Of a stretch of DNA of 64,000 nt, positions 32,301 to 43,900 are shown in pieces (the first letter of the stretch is position 1; each line of letters starts with the position of its first letter). The position numbers and the translations under genes were made by a program. Under the pieces are notes generated by a model. That model was not told where the DNA came from. It saw nothing but the letters and a program-made list of their open reading frames with translations, and ran no database searches. The DNA comes from Manihot esculenta (lineage: Eukaryota > Streptophyta > Magnoliopsida > Malpighiales > Euphorbiaceae), in the NCBI RefSeq assembly GCF_001659605.2, contig NC_035162.2:29144153-29208152 (forward strand), in the 5' to 3' direction.

Positions 32301-34384
32301 TATGACCAGACTGACTAAGAAGAATAAGAGGTTTGTGTGGACTGACCAGTGTGAAGAGAGCTTTGAAGAGCTAAAGAAGAGGTTGACATCGGCACCGGTG
32401 TTAGCTCTGCCAACTAGTAATGAAGACTTCACAGTCTTTTATGATGCGTCCCATGTGGGACTGGGTTGTGTGCTGATGCAGAATGAAAGGGTGATTGCTT
32501 ATGCTTCTAGGCAGCTGAAGAAGCATGAGTTGAATTACCCTACACATGACCTAGAGATGGCAGCTGTAATCTTTGCACTCAAGATGTGGAGGCATTACCT
32601 TTATGGGGTAAAATGTGAGATCTTCACAGATCATAAAAGCTTGCAGTACATCTTGAGTCAGAGAGAATTAAATCTAAGGCAGAGAAGATGGGTAGAACTA
32701 CTTAGTGACTATGATTGCAAGATTCAGTACCATCCGAGTAAGGCGAATGTTGTGGCAGACGCCTTAAGCCGGAAATCACTTGGCAGTTTGTCCCATATTT
32801 CAGCAGAGAGAAGACCAGTGGTGAGGGAGTTCTTCGAGCTCTTTAATGAAGGTTTGCAGTTGGAGTTGTCTAGTACAGGTGCTTTAGTAGCCCAGATGAG
32901 AGTGGCACCCATGTTTCTAGAGCAGGTGGCTCAGAAACAGCATGAGGACCCAGAGTTAGTGAAGATTGCCAGGACTGTTCAGTCAAGCAAGAATGAAGAG
33001 TTCAGATTTGACAGCAAGGGGATCCTCCGCTATGGGAATAGATTGTGTGCACCAGACGACGTGGATTTAAAGGGAGACATTATGAGAGAAGCTCATAATG
33101 CCAGATACAGTGTTCACCCTGGAGCCACCAAAATGTATCAAGATCTGAAAAGAGTTTATTGGTGGCCAGCTATGAAAAGAGAAGTGGCACAGTTCGTGTC
33201 AGCCTGCGAGGTATGTCAGAGGGTGAAGCTGGAACATTAGAAGCTGGCTGGAATGCTCAACCCACTACCTATTCCAGAGTGGAAATGTGAGAATATAGCT
33301 ATGGACTTCGTTGTGGGGTTACCGGCAATGTCCAACATATTAGACTCCATATGGGTGATTGTGGACAGGCTGACCAAATCTGCTCACTTCATCCCTATCA
33401 GGAGTGGCTATTCTGTGGACAAGTTAGCGCAAGTGTATGTTGATGAGGTTGTCAGGTTGCATAGGGTTCTTGTTTCAATAGTGTCTGATAGAGGACCCCA
33501 GTTCACCTCCAGATTTTGGCGGAGTCTGCAGAATGCTATGGGTACCAGGTTGGATTTTAGCACTGCTTTCCATCCACAGACTGACGGACAATCAGAGAGG
33601 ACCATCCAGACAATAGAGGATGTGTGTGCTAGATTTTGGCGGTTCTTAGAGGCAGCATCTACCTTTGGTGGAGTTTGTCTACAATAACAGCCATCATGCT
33701 AGCATAGGGATGGCTCCATATGAAGCTTTGTATGGAAGGAAGTGCAGGTCGCCTGTCTGTTGGGAAGAAGTTGGAGAAAAGGCTTTGGCAGGGCCTGAGC
33801 TAGTAGAGATCACCAGCAGAGTGGTGCCCATAATCAGAGAAAGGATCAAGGCTACTGCAAGCAGGCAGAAGAGTTATGCAGATGTCCGCAGAAGTAGAGT
33901 TTCAGGAGGGAGATTTGGTATTGCTCAAGGTGTCTCTGATGAAAGGGGTGATTCGGTTCGGGAAGAAAGGTAAGCTAGCTCCACGGTACATTAGACCCTT
34001 TGAAATCTTGCAAAAGGTCGGGAGTGTATCGTATAAACTGGATTTACCTGCTTCAATGGAGAGAATCCATCCGGTTTTCCATGTTTAGATGTTAAGAAAG
34101 TTCGTGTCAGATCCGGGCAAGGTTCTTAGTGAGCCTGATGTGGAGATCCAAGAAGATCTCACCTATGTTGAGCAGCCGGTGCGGATCCTAGACACCCAAA
34201 TCAGAAAGCTAAGAAACAAGGAAATCCCGATGGTGAAAGTCCTTTGGAATCACCACAACATTGAGGAGTGTACCTGGGAGACACGGGAGTCCATGCTCCA
34301 GCAATATCCTCATCTCTTCTACGGTGAGTATTATGTGTTTTTGTTGTATGTTCATGTTTTATGCTATGCATGTGTTGTTTGGTG
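29356..34384 (+). pseudogene. gag-pol: Element C gag-pol, multiply broken
   Basis: From MRGT at 29356 the order is gag, knuckles (CFRCGQEGHMAREC intact, about 30699-30740), protease (DPGASHSF near 31000), RT (31560-32100, FIDDILVYS intact), RNase H (32430-32780), integrase (33090-33840) and chromodomain-like tail (34180-34320). Breaks: stop at 29524-29526; CAG to TAG at 30760-30762; CAG to TAG at 33238-33240; an 11-bp deletion near 33620; a 5-bp deletion near 33892; a stop at 34086-34088. The usual stop codon is lost, so the last frame runs on about 21 codons to 34384. Positions of breaks are from alignment by eye with A. Confidence 0.92.
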
Positions 34385-34407
34385 AACATTCGGGGATGAA
34401 TGTTCTT

Positions 34408-34420
34408 AAGGGGGGGAGAA
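34408..34420 (+). other. Polypurine tract of element C
   Basis: AAGGGGGGGAGAA sits directly before the 3' LTR. Confidence 0.9.
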
Positions 34421-36670
34421 TGTAATACCCGGCTAGACTCCGGTATCGGAATTCCTACCGTCCGGTGGAATCTCGGATGTCGGAAACTTCTAGAAGGGTA
34501 AAATCATGTTTTTATAAAATGTTTTAATGTATTTTATGATTTTAAGTAAGAAGGAAATTAAGTTTTGACTGAAAAAGACCAAGGAGGCATTTCCAGGTTC
34601 AGCCGCCGAATCTCAAGTTCGGCCGCCGAACGTGGGATAGTTTAGGGGGGCAAGTTAGGCTTCTGAAAGTGGCTCAAGTTTGGCCGCCGAACCCCATGTT
34701 CGGCCGCCGAACTTGCATGAGTTTTGGAGGCACTTTAGGCTGCCGAAGGTGGTCTGGCCAACCCCTATATAAGGGCTCCATGGCCGAAACGGGCGAGTTT
34801 TCTCCCCATTTTCGGCCAACGGTGAGTCCATGCTCTCCCATGGTTGATTTTTGATGTTTTCCTCCAATCTTTCAAGTTTTAACAAGTTTTATCTTGGTTT
34901 GAAGATATTTGAGAAAAAAAGCAAGTTTTGGAGCTTGGAGAACCAAGGAGTGAAATTGCTCCCATCTCTGAGTTAGATCGCCTCTCCTCTCGATCTCCAA
35001 GAGGTAAGAGTAGATCCTTAGCTCATTTTATGTTTTAAAGAAGTTTTATAAAGGTTTATGGGGTAGAAGTGCATGTTTAGGTTATTTTGAGTTTATGGGT
35101 TTATGTTGAGTTTTTTAGCAATGTGGGTTGTTATGTATGTTTGATGTGTTGTAGTTGGGGTTAAGGATAGTTTGAAGCCCCTAGGAGCTTATGTATATGT
35201 GTATGCATGTTGTGGAAGTGTTGTGTTTGAATTGAATGGTTTGGGAGGCAAATGTGCATGATTGGAGGCTGAGTTCTGCCTTTGGAAGAACTCAGGTTCG
35301 GCAGCCAAAAGGACTTTCGGCCACCGAACCTGCCTGTGGAGGACAGCCTTTGGCTGCCGAACCCTGCCCTCGAAAGTGGACTTTCGGCTCTGGAAGGGAG
35401 TTTCGGCTGCCGAAGGTGCCGCCAAACATGCATGAGTTTCGTCTCTAGAGAGAACCTTCGGCCGCCAAAAGCGCCGTTGAAGGTGCATGACTTTCGGCTC
35501 TGGAGGGACTTTCGGCCGCCGAACCTGCCGCCGAAAGTGCCCTGTTCAGCCTTCCTTTGCATGATTTCTATGATTGTTTTAAGGTGTTTTAGGGGGTTTT
35601 GGGGAGTATTTTAGAGTCATGTTCTTGTGTGTTTGGTCCCTCATTTGAGTCCACCTGTGTAGGTTCGGACCCGAGGAACCGAGGACCCCAGCAGTGAGAT
35701 AGCTGCTTCAGAGTCTTGTCTGAGCTAGCCAGAGGTGAGTAGAATGACTCTTTATGTTTCAAAGCAAATAATGAAATTTTTAGCATGATTCACGCATCAT
35801 GAATACTATGAGATATATTAGGTTGTTTGCATTAGAATTCACGAATATGTTGCATTGCATATTATGTTGTTGATGTGGATGAACATTGAATGATCCATTA
35901 GTCCTCGTATGATATGGTATGATGATGATACGGTATCGAAGTCCAGGAAGACCCATTCTACGTCCCTGGCACATTGGAATGTTATGACATGTTATGTAAG
36001 AGGAAGTCCAGGAAGACCCATTCTACGTCCCTAGCACTATTGGATATGTAGAGGACTATTGGTGACAAGTTCATCCTTAATGTGATTTGTTTGTGATGTG
36101 ATGCATTTCATGAAAGCATGAATTTTAAATATAATGTTTTATTATTCTGCTCACTGGGCTCTAGTAGCTCACCCCCTTTCCCTTAATCCCCTAGGTTTGT
36201 AGGTACGGGCTAGAGCAGGAAGTCAAGAGTAAAGTTATGTTCTATGTAATAGTTAGCTATGGACATGAGAATGATGTAATGTATAGTACAGCTATGTAAT
36301 GTAATGATGAGTATTGAGGTTTAGAATTGTGCTTGACCCTAGTATGTTGTTAATCCCTTTTTGGTTACATGATCTTTTAATGAAATGTTTTATGATGTTA
36401 TGTAAACCAAACTTAAAATATGATATGTTACCCCATTGGAGTATTGATGAGGACTCCAATGTGGGGTTGATGGTTATGCTTATGAGTTGTGCATACACAG
36501 GTTGAGTTTGGTAAATGAATGAGAAAAGTTCAAAATTTTTATGTATGTGTTGATCATGTATGGGATTAAACAGGTGTACAGGTTGTATGTTAGGCTTGCT
36601 ACGGGTCCCGGTGGCCTTAAGCCGATCTGGATCCTAGCGCCGGTAGCGGTCCGATTTTCGGGTCGTTACA
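34421..36670 (+). repeat. 3' LTR of element C
   Basis: A 2250-bp LTR; the reassembled 5' LTR is about 2256 bp. TATATAAG at 34766-34773; palindromes at 34595-34750 and 35295-35540; two hairpin repeat units at 35937-36037. It ends GGTCGTTACA, followed by the TSD TGGGC. Confidence 0.92.
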
Positions 36671-36675
36671 TGGGC

Positions 36676-37381
36676 AGAGGACTTTCGGCGGCAGGTTCAG
36701 CAGCTGAAGGTCCTCTACAGATCCGAAAGTCGGGGTCTTTCGGGGGCAGGTTCGGTGGCCGAAAGTCCTCCACAGATTCAAAAGTCAGGGACCTTCGGGG
36801 GCAGGTTTGGCGACCAAAACTCTCTTACAGATCCGAAAGTGCATGCTTTCGAGGGCATGTTAGGCGGCCAAAAGGCTGCCTCCCATGCAGGTTCGACGAT
36901 CGAACCCTGCTTCAGCGGCCGAACCTGGGTTCTCCAGAATGGCAGAACCCGATCCTGCCCTATGCATTTCAGCCCCAAAACTCTCAAATCCTCACATCCA
37001 ACTTCCCACAACATGCATACTCACTCCAACATGCATAAGGGGTATAAAAACTAGCCTAAACCCCAACAAACAACAACAAAACACAAGAGGAAACATACAT
37101 TCATCAAAACCCAACTCAAAGCCTATAACCTTAGATCTAGCCATATTATGCATTTTTAACCCTTAACCCCTTTTAAAACTTACTTAAAACATATAAAAAG
37201 GCAAGGATTTACACTTACCTCTTGAAGATCTAAGGTAGATGCAACCCAAGCTTAGAGTTGAGGAGAAATGGTCTCCCAAACTTTAAAATCTTGGATCCAA
37301 GCTTAAAACTTCAAAAACAAGCGAAAACTCATGAAAATTTGAAGGAAAAACATAAAATCATCAAAGGAAGGGCAAGAACTC
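36676..37381 (-). repeat. D: inverted chromovirus LTR, middle part
   Basis: It continues D from 17280 across the C insertion, with the usual palindromes in weakened form (36680-36930). It is interrupted again at 37381 by an Athila-like solo LTR; AACTC (37377-37381 and 39159-39163) is the duplicated target. Confidence 0.82.
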
Positions 37382-37539
37382 TGATAGAGCATATTTTAGT
37401 CCATATTTTCATGATCTTATTAATGTTTCTTTGCACCTATTCTACCTAATTTTGTGGTTTTAATCATGTTTTGCAAATATTAGGTGTGAAGAAACAAATT
37501 GGAGAAAATGCTCTTAAAAAGGCCAAAAAGTACCCAAAT

Positions 37540-37730
37540 TCAGCAACCTTCGGAAGCACTTTCGGAAGCCAAAAACCAGTCCCCTTCGGCGGCACTTTCG
37601 GCGGCCGAAAGAGGACTCCAGAGACGAAAGTCGACCACCTTCGGCGGCATCTTCGGCCGCCGAACCTTGCGTCCAGAGCCGAAAGTCCAGCCTCCGAAAC
37701 TCATTTTAGGCAGCCGAAAATGCCTCCCAA
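37540..37730 (+). repeat. Chromovirus-type palindrome block inside an Athila-like LTR
   Basis: This block contains 'ttcggcggcactttcggcgg', 'cagagacgaaagtc' and 'ttcggccgccgaac', motifs that typify LTRs of elements A to E. In LTR1 and LTR3 the same position has A/T-rich 'ggaaagttttcaaat' repeats instead. See findings. Confidence 0.8.
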
Positions 37731-38290
37731 TGCACACTTTCCTTATTCAAGAAGCCATATCTCAAGTTGCCATATTTGAGGAGCCAAACAAGGGAAGTAT
37801 TTTGAGATCCAAATCCTCAAGATTCACATTCAAATATTGGATTTCAAGATCAAGCTTATTAAGGAAGCTAAATCCAAAGATCACATGTTTCCCACTTAGT
37901 ATCATGCACATTCAAAATTCAAAAGGAGGCTCCACCTTCCTTATTAGTGCATGGACAGCCTCTTAACTCTTTAGGCAACTTCTTGAAGACCTTGGGCAGC
38001 AATTAAAAAGACCAAAGAGCCCCCACTTGCCCCCCCATCACATGCATCTCGTTTTTGCCTTCACCCATGCACAAAGAAGGCACATATGGGACCAAGGGCA
38101 CTTTGGACAGCCTCTAAAAGACTCATGGACTGCCACCAAACCCTAAGGAGCCTCTCAAGATCTATTTAAAGGCTTCAAGAAGACTAGGAAGGCAGATTTG
38201 GTTCCACCACTTCTCCAAGAATTCGTCCAAGGCTCTTCCACCACTTAGTTCTTCATCTTCTTTCTTATTTTCTTTAATTTTCTGTTTTGG

Positions 38291-38310
38291 TTCAGCCATG
38301 AGTGGCTGAA
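38291..38310 (+). promoter_or_regulatory. Conserved LTR stem-loop (LTR2)
   Basis: TTCAGCCA and TGGCTGAA pair around the loop TGAG, as in LTR1 at 1646-1667. Confidence 0.5.
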
Positions 38311-39163
38311 ACCCTTATTCTAGTTGAAGTTTGATTGAAACTAAGGTTGTTTAAAAGGTTGTGAGATCTGAACATAAAGTATTGTCTTTGATTTTATTCA
38401 ATATTCATGCAATTGTGCTTTGATTCCAAGATTGCTTTGTTGTTTTGATCAAATTGGCCACTTGATTCTTGATTGCAAAGCTAATTAATTGTTGGATTAG
38501 GATATTTGTTAGTCCGTAATTGCTGGAAATATTCTGTCCATAGAACACTTGGTGTAAAAATCCAAGAAATTGTATGATCTAGCAACATCTCATGCGTTTG
38601 AGTAGCTAGGGTTTGGATCTTTCTTGTTCTTCATGCAATTGGCAATGGTTTTGATGCCTATGGCCCAAGGACGTTCCTTGGCAATTTGTTGATTAGTAAT
38701 TGGTTAGAGGACGTTCCCTAATCAGTTTGTTCATAAGGAAAGACACGGTGGTGAGAAGCGTCTTCCACCCCCATAACCAACCTATTGAATCAATCAAGAT
38801 AACCATGTTTCAATGATCAACCCAAACAACCAAAGTGGATCCATATCTTCAACTAGACTTTTCTCATATTGATTTCTTCTTTTATTTTAATTACTTGCTG
38901 TTTTAATTGCTCACAATAGTTGTTAGACAAATCAATCTCAAAACCCCCCCCCTTTTTACTTTTATTGCACTTTACTTTAATTCAGCTTTTAGTTACTTGC
39001 TTTCCATTGTGTTTTCAATTAGTTCTCTTGGTCTTGATTGAGAAAAATAAATAGGTAATCAATTCTCTGTGGATTCGATCATTCACCACTATCTGCAGTT
39101 GTAAATTGTAGGTAACCAAGAAGATTATTTTTGACCGGCTTCGACAACCGCACTGTCAAACTC

Positions 39164-39490
39164 ACCTTTGCTCGAATATGGAGAGAGAAACTCCCCCATT
39201 TTCGGACTGCAGGCCTCTTATAGGTGGCTGGCCAGACCACCTTCGGGGGCTGAAAGGAGATCTCCCGCGGCAGCACCATGTTCAGCGGCCGAACCTGGGC
39301 TTGTCCCTCAAAAACATTTTTCTTTCATTTTAAAACTTTAACTCAAAACCAAACAATAAAATCATGAAAAACATTTTGTAAAAACATATTTTACCCTTCT
39401 AAGAGGTTCCGGTATCCGAGATTCCGGATTCCAACGGGGATTCTGTCGGAAGGTTGGAATTCCGACAGCAGAGTCTAGCCGGGTATTACA
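39164..39490 (-). repeat. D: inverted chromovirus LTR, right part
   Basis: This completes D; on the minus strand it is the start of the LTR (TGTAATACCCGGC at 39490). It includes 'cctcttataggtggctgg', the TATA region. It abuts the pol region of element F at 39491. Because D's other end is truncated, its target duplication cannot be confirmed. Confidence 0.82.
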
Positions 39491-39550
39491 GAAAGGATCA
39501 ACTATATCTATGATGCAAAGAGAAAAATTATCATCAGGATACTTTATTGC
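39491..39550 (-). pseudogene. pol: Element F protease-region piece (downstream of the solo LTR)
   Basis: The minus-strand reading includes AIKYPDDNFSLCIIDIVDPF, which continues the Athila-type protease region found at 44047 and beyond (conserved pattern FN..AMKYP). The two parts were one sequence before the LTR3 insertion. D cuts this piece at 39490, so the RT, RNase H and integrase of F are missing from this side. Confidence 0.75.
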
Positions 39551-40464
39551 ATCATTGACTCGCGGTTGTCGAAATCGGTCAAAAATATCCTTTCCGATTA
39601 TCAACAATATTACTACTGCAGATAGTGGTAAAGGATCGAATCCACAGAAAATTGGAAACTTACCTATTTTTCTTAACAAGACCAAAAGAATTAACTGAAA
39701 GCAAATAACTGAAAGAGAAGTAAACTGAAACGAGATAAACCGAAAGCAAATAAACTGAAAGTAAAATGGGGGGGTTTTGAGATTGATTTAATTAATCTAA
39801 TTTTGAAAGCAATAAAAGAAGACAAATAATTAAAACACTATAAAAAAATGGACTATCAGCGACGGATTTAGCGACGGAAATTACTTCCGTCGGAAAAAAA
39901 AATTTAGCGACGGAATTAGCGACAGATCAGCGACGAATATTTTATTTTGGTATTTCTAACAGATTTTCGATGGATTAGCGACAGATTATAAAAAAATTAG
40001 CGACGGAATAAATTTCGTCGCTAATCCGTCAGAAAATGCAAATAATATAAAAAAAAAAAAACCTAATCATCTCTTTCATCCTCACTTCTAATTTTAGCCG
40101 CCCACTTCCTCTCCTCTCCTCTCATCTCCTGGATGCCACATCTTTCTCCTTGCCGCAATCGCTGCCGCCGCAGTCGTTGATCCCGTCACTGTCGCCGCTG
40201 CTGGACGCTCGCCACTGCTGGACGCTCCTCTCACCACCACAGCGTTGCCGCTCGCCACTGCCGCCACTGCCGCCACTTCCACCACTGCCTATCAAATAAG
40301 TGTCTACTTTGATTTTTAGTTTCTTTTTATTATATTATTGAAATTTTGAGTTTTAGTTTTTGAATATGTTATGATATAGTGAAAATATTATTCATTTAGT
40401 TATAAATTTGTATTAATCAAAATATATTTTTAATTTTACTAATTATATTTCAAAAAAAATATTG

Positions 40465-40595
40465 TTGTGGACAGCAAGCACAACAGCAGCTACTGCTGCT
40501 GCCGCTGCCCAGCAGCAGCTTGCTGCTGTGCGCAGCAGCTGCTTGCTGCTTGCTGCGCGCAGCAGCTTGCTGCTGGGCAAGCAGCTGCCTAGAGT
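40465..40595. repeat. CAG/CTG-rich inverted low-complexity repeat
   Basis: Runs of 'cagcagcagcttgctgctg' in both orientations can fold into long imperfect hairpins. A shorter related piece lies at 41570-41605. Both are inside the CACTA element. Confidence 0.75.
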
Positions 40596-41791
40596 TATTC
40601 TTATATTTAAATTATTATTCTATTAAATTTAATCATTAAATTATAATAATTTGATCATTTAAATTTTATTTTTATAATAATTTTGTCCCTTTAATTTTTA
40701 ATAATTGATAACAATTTAGCTTTAAAGTTATAGTATTTGTAAAAATTGAGTATCTTCGATTTAAGTTAACTTTTGTAATTTACGATTTAAATTTAATAAA
40801 ATAGCTATTTTACTGATAATATAAAATATTAGAAATTAAATTATTTATTATTTAAAAAAAAGATTAAATTATGAATTTACCTTTATATTATTTAACTATT
40901 TATAATTAACTTTTAATTTTAAAATAGATAATTATTTTATTATTTAAATAAATAAATTATTCATATATCACTGATTGTAGATATTTATCATTTAAAATTA
41001 ATGTATATTTAAATTTTTTATTTATGAGTTTAATTAATTTTATTTTATAATTATGTAGGATAATTATTAAAAATTAATAATTTTGATAATATTTAAATTA
41101 ATTTTTTGTGTGATAAGATTATTAAAATAATAAATTTAAATATTAATTAAAAATATTAAAATAATTATCATGATATCTTATCATTGTATTTAAATTGTTA
41201 ATTTTTTGAGTTTCATTAATTTTATTTGACAATTAATTAATATATTTTAATAATTATTATCTTAAATTTTTATCCTTGATGTAATTTGTGCATTTAAAAT
41301 TTTGATATTTTTTAACATATTTACCATTAAATTTATAGATTTTGATTTATATATATATATTCATAATTAAAATTTTTAGATATGATTATTAAAATAACAA
41401 ACTTAAATATTATTTAAAAATATTAAAAATAATTATCATAATATTAAAATATTAGATAATAAATTCAAATTTAAAAGATGAAATTATAAGATATATGAAA
41501 TGATTATCACAAATTAATAATTTTTTAAAAAATAAGATAGTAAAGCGATTACTTTAATTTTAATTGTTGTGGGCAGCAAGCACAGCAGCAAGTATGCTGC
41601 TGTGCGTATTATTTTTTCCAGAGGAAATGAATGGATTAACAAACTAATCTATTAATTTAACTTTTTTTAAAAAATAATAATATTTAAAAGTAGTTAGTTA
41701 ATTAAAGACATGAATTAAAATAGTATTTGTGGATTTGTTTTACATGCCTTCCTTTCAACTCTACTTTGATATGTTACTTATGGACAATTAT

Positions 41792-41942
41792 TTTTTCAGA
41801 TGCCTCGAAGAGCAGTATCATCCAGAGGTAGAGGACATAGCCAGCATCTGTCTATGAATGAAATAGATGAGGCAGTACAGGTGTAGGAGGAAATACTGGA
41901 GCACACTCCACAAGCATTAGGGGGCCAAGCAATTCATAGATT
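41792..41942 (+). pseudogene. Exon-like remnant inside the CACTA element
   Basis: A pyrimidine tract ending in 'ttttttcag' is followed by ATG (41800) and a basic, arginine-rich frame (MPRRAVSSRGRGHSQ...) of about 28 codons to a stop near 41884, then by a further open stretch. It looks like the start of a transposon exon. No family was recognised. Confidence 0.35.
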
Positions 41943-42115
41943 AGTTTTAAATTTTATGAATATTGTTAAGTATTATGGATTTATTTTAAATTTTATGAAT
42001 ATTGTAAAGTATTATGAATTTATTTTAAATTTTATGAATATTGTTAAATATTATTGATTTATTTTAAATTTTATGAATATTGTTAAATATTATGAACATT
42101 AATTATAATTTTTAT
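41940..42115. repeat. Short tandem array (about 40-bp unit)
   Basis: About four units of 'attttaaattttatgaatat' plus 'tgttaagtattatgg' follow one another with small changes, inside the CACTA element. Confidence 0.75.
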
Positions 42116-43741
42116 GAATGATATTTAATTTATATTCAATATGATTCTTAATTATAAATTATTTGATTATATAGAGAATATTTAAATAAAAGCAGGAATT
42201 TTTTTTTGTGATCGAATTTTAACAGACTAGCGACGGATTTATGAGAATATTTATTAAAATGTCTTAATATTTCCGACGGATTTCCGACGGAAAATTTCTG
42301 TCGCTAATTATTTCTGACAGATTAGCGACGGATTGTTATACGATGAATTTAGATATTTCCGACGGATTTAGCGACGAAAAAAGTCGTAGTTAAAATTTTC
42401 CTACGGAATTATCTGTTGGAAAATTCGTCGCAAATTTTTCTGACAGAGTTAAAATCCGTCGGAAATCCGTCGCTAATATTTCAGACGGAAGCCCGATCCG
42501 TCGGAAAAAATTAGCGACATGACTTTAAGCGACGGATTTGAGTCCGTCGGAAATCTGTCGCTGAAAGTTTTAGCGACAGATTTTTGACTATCAGCGACGG
42601 AAAAATCCGTCGCAGATAGTCTGTTTTTTTGTAGTGAAATAAAGGAAATCAATAATGATAAAGCTCTAATTGAAGAATCGGATTCACTTCAGTTGTTGGG
42701 ATTGATCATTGAAACTTATGTTCTTTTGATTGATTCAATAGATTAGTTATGGAGATGGAAAAGCTTCTCACTACCATGTCTCTCCTTAATTATAAACCAA
42801 TTAGGGAACATCCTCTAATTAATCACTAATCAAAAAGTTGCCAAGGAACGTCTTTGGGCCTTAGGCATCAAAACAACTGTTAATTGCATTAAAAGATAGA
42901 GGGAGTCAATCCTAGCTACCCAAACGCATGAGATGTTGCTAGATCATACAATTTTCTTAGTTTTTACACCAAGTGTTCTTATGTTTGAACAATCCAAGCA
43001 ATTACGGACTTAAAATTATCCAAACTAATAATATATTACCTTACAATCAAAAATCAACTGGCCACATTGATCAAAATAACAAAGCAATAATAGAATCAAG
43101 CATGGAATTGTATGAATATTGAATAAACCAAAGACAAACAACTTATGTTTAGATCTCACATTCCATAAAACAATTTAAGTTTCAATCAATCTTCAACTAG
43201 AATAAAAGGTTTCAGCCACTCATGGCTGAAACAAAAAAAGAAAATAAAAAAAGAAAGAAGAAGAAGAGATGGTGCCACTTGCAATCCCGTAGGTGTGTCC
43301 AAGGGAGAGTAGAAAAAGTATGGGGAGGCTCCTTATGTGTCTTTTTATAGTTGAAAGTGTTGCCCTAGGTCCTTACTTGCTGCCCAAGAGGCTACTTGCT
43401 ACCCAAGTTGTGTCTGAAAAGGAAAGAATCGCGTTGCAAGGTCTTCAGAAGGAATGAGGCGCGTGGATGGCTCTTCAAAAAGAAGGTGGCGCGCGAATGG
43501 GTTGTGCAAAGGGAAAGATATGCTGTCCAATCTTTCCTTTTTAGGTGGAGCCTTCGTTTGAATTTCAAATCTTGAATGCTGAATGCAAGAGAGGCAAGTG
43601 CGTCTTCTTGAAATCTTGCTGCCTAAATAGGAAGATCTGACTGCTGAGGTGTCTGCACGTCTTTAAGCAAGGAAAGAAAGATCTGCAATTTGAATTTCAA
43701 ATAATCTTCTGACTGCGCTTTCCTTATCTGTTTTTGCTTCT

Positions 43742-43900
43742 GCACTTTCCTTATTTGACACTTTCCATATTTGAAAACTTTCCTTATCTGAAAACTTTCC
43801 TTATTTGGCACTTTCCATATCTGAAAACTTTCCTTATTTGGCACTTTCCATATCTGAAAACTTTCTTTATTTGGCACTTTCCATATTTGGCACTTTTTGG
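43742..43900 (-). repeat. Minisatellite of about 33 bp in LTR3
   Basis: Alternating 'ctttccttatttggca' and 'ctttccatatctgaaaa' units repeat about four to five times. LTR1 has a shorter version at 1020-1110, and LTR2 has the GC-rich palindrome block here instead. Confidence 0.8.

Larger units (their letters stand above)
17281..36670 (+). mobile_element. Element C: complete chromovirus carrying nested element B
   Basis: C has both LTRs, primer-binding site, gag-pol and polypurine tract, and is flanked by TGGGC on both sides. Its 5' LTR is interrupted by B (18428-27973); without B, C is about 9.84 kb. The many stops and frameshifts in its coding region make it older than A and B, as its position beneath B also requires. 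Confidence 0.9.
37382..39158 (+). repeat. Solo LTR of the Athila-like family, 1.78 kb (LTR2)
   Basis: It starts TGATAGAGCATATTTTAG, ends GCACTGTCA, and is flanked by the perfect 5-bp duplication AACTC with no internal region. It therefore arose by recombination between the two LTRs of a complete insertion. It matches LTR1 and LTR3 over most of its length (for example the hairpin at 38291-38310 and 'aaggacgttccttggcaat' near 38668), but at 37540-37730 it carries a GC-rich palindrome block not seen in those LTRs. Confidence 0.9.
39836..42636. mobile_element. Non-autonomous CACTA (En/Spm-type) transposon, 2.8 kb
   Basis: The left end is CACTATAAAAAAATGGACTA and the right end reads, inverted, CACTACAAAAAAACAGACTA; the 3-bp duplication AAA flanks both (39833-39835 and 42637-42639). 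Both ends are dense in 'agcgacgga' and 'tccgtcgc' motifs in both orientations (39855-40030 and 42225-42615), the subterminal transposase-binding repeats typical of CACTA elements. The AT-rich interior has no transposase-sized ORF, so movement would need enzyme from elsewhere. Confidence 0.92.

Noticed and set aside
12705..39490. E and D as the two LTRs of one element
   Set aside because: They are in opposite orientation and both have lost different parts, so they cannot be a normal LTR pair.
40094..40285. 63-aa Ala/Val-rich ORF in the CACTA element
   Set aside because: Low-complexity translation of GC-rich repeats, with no domain or neighbour to support it.
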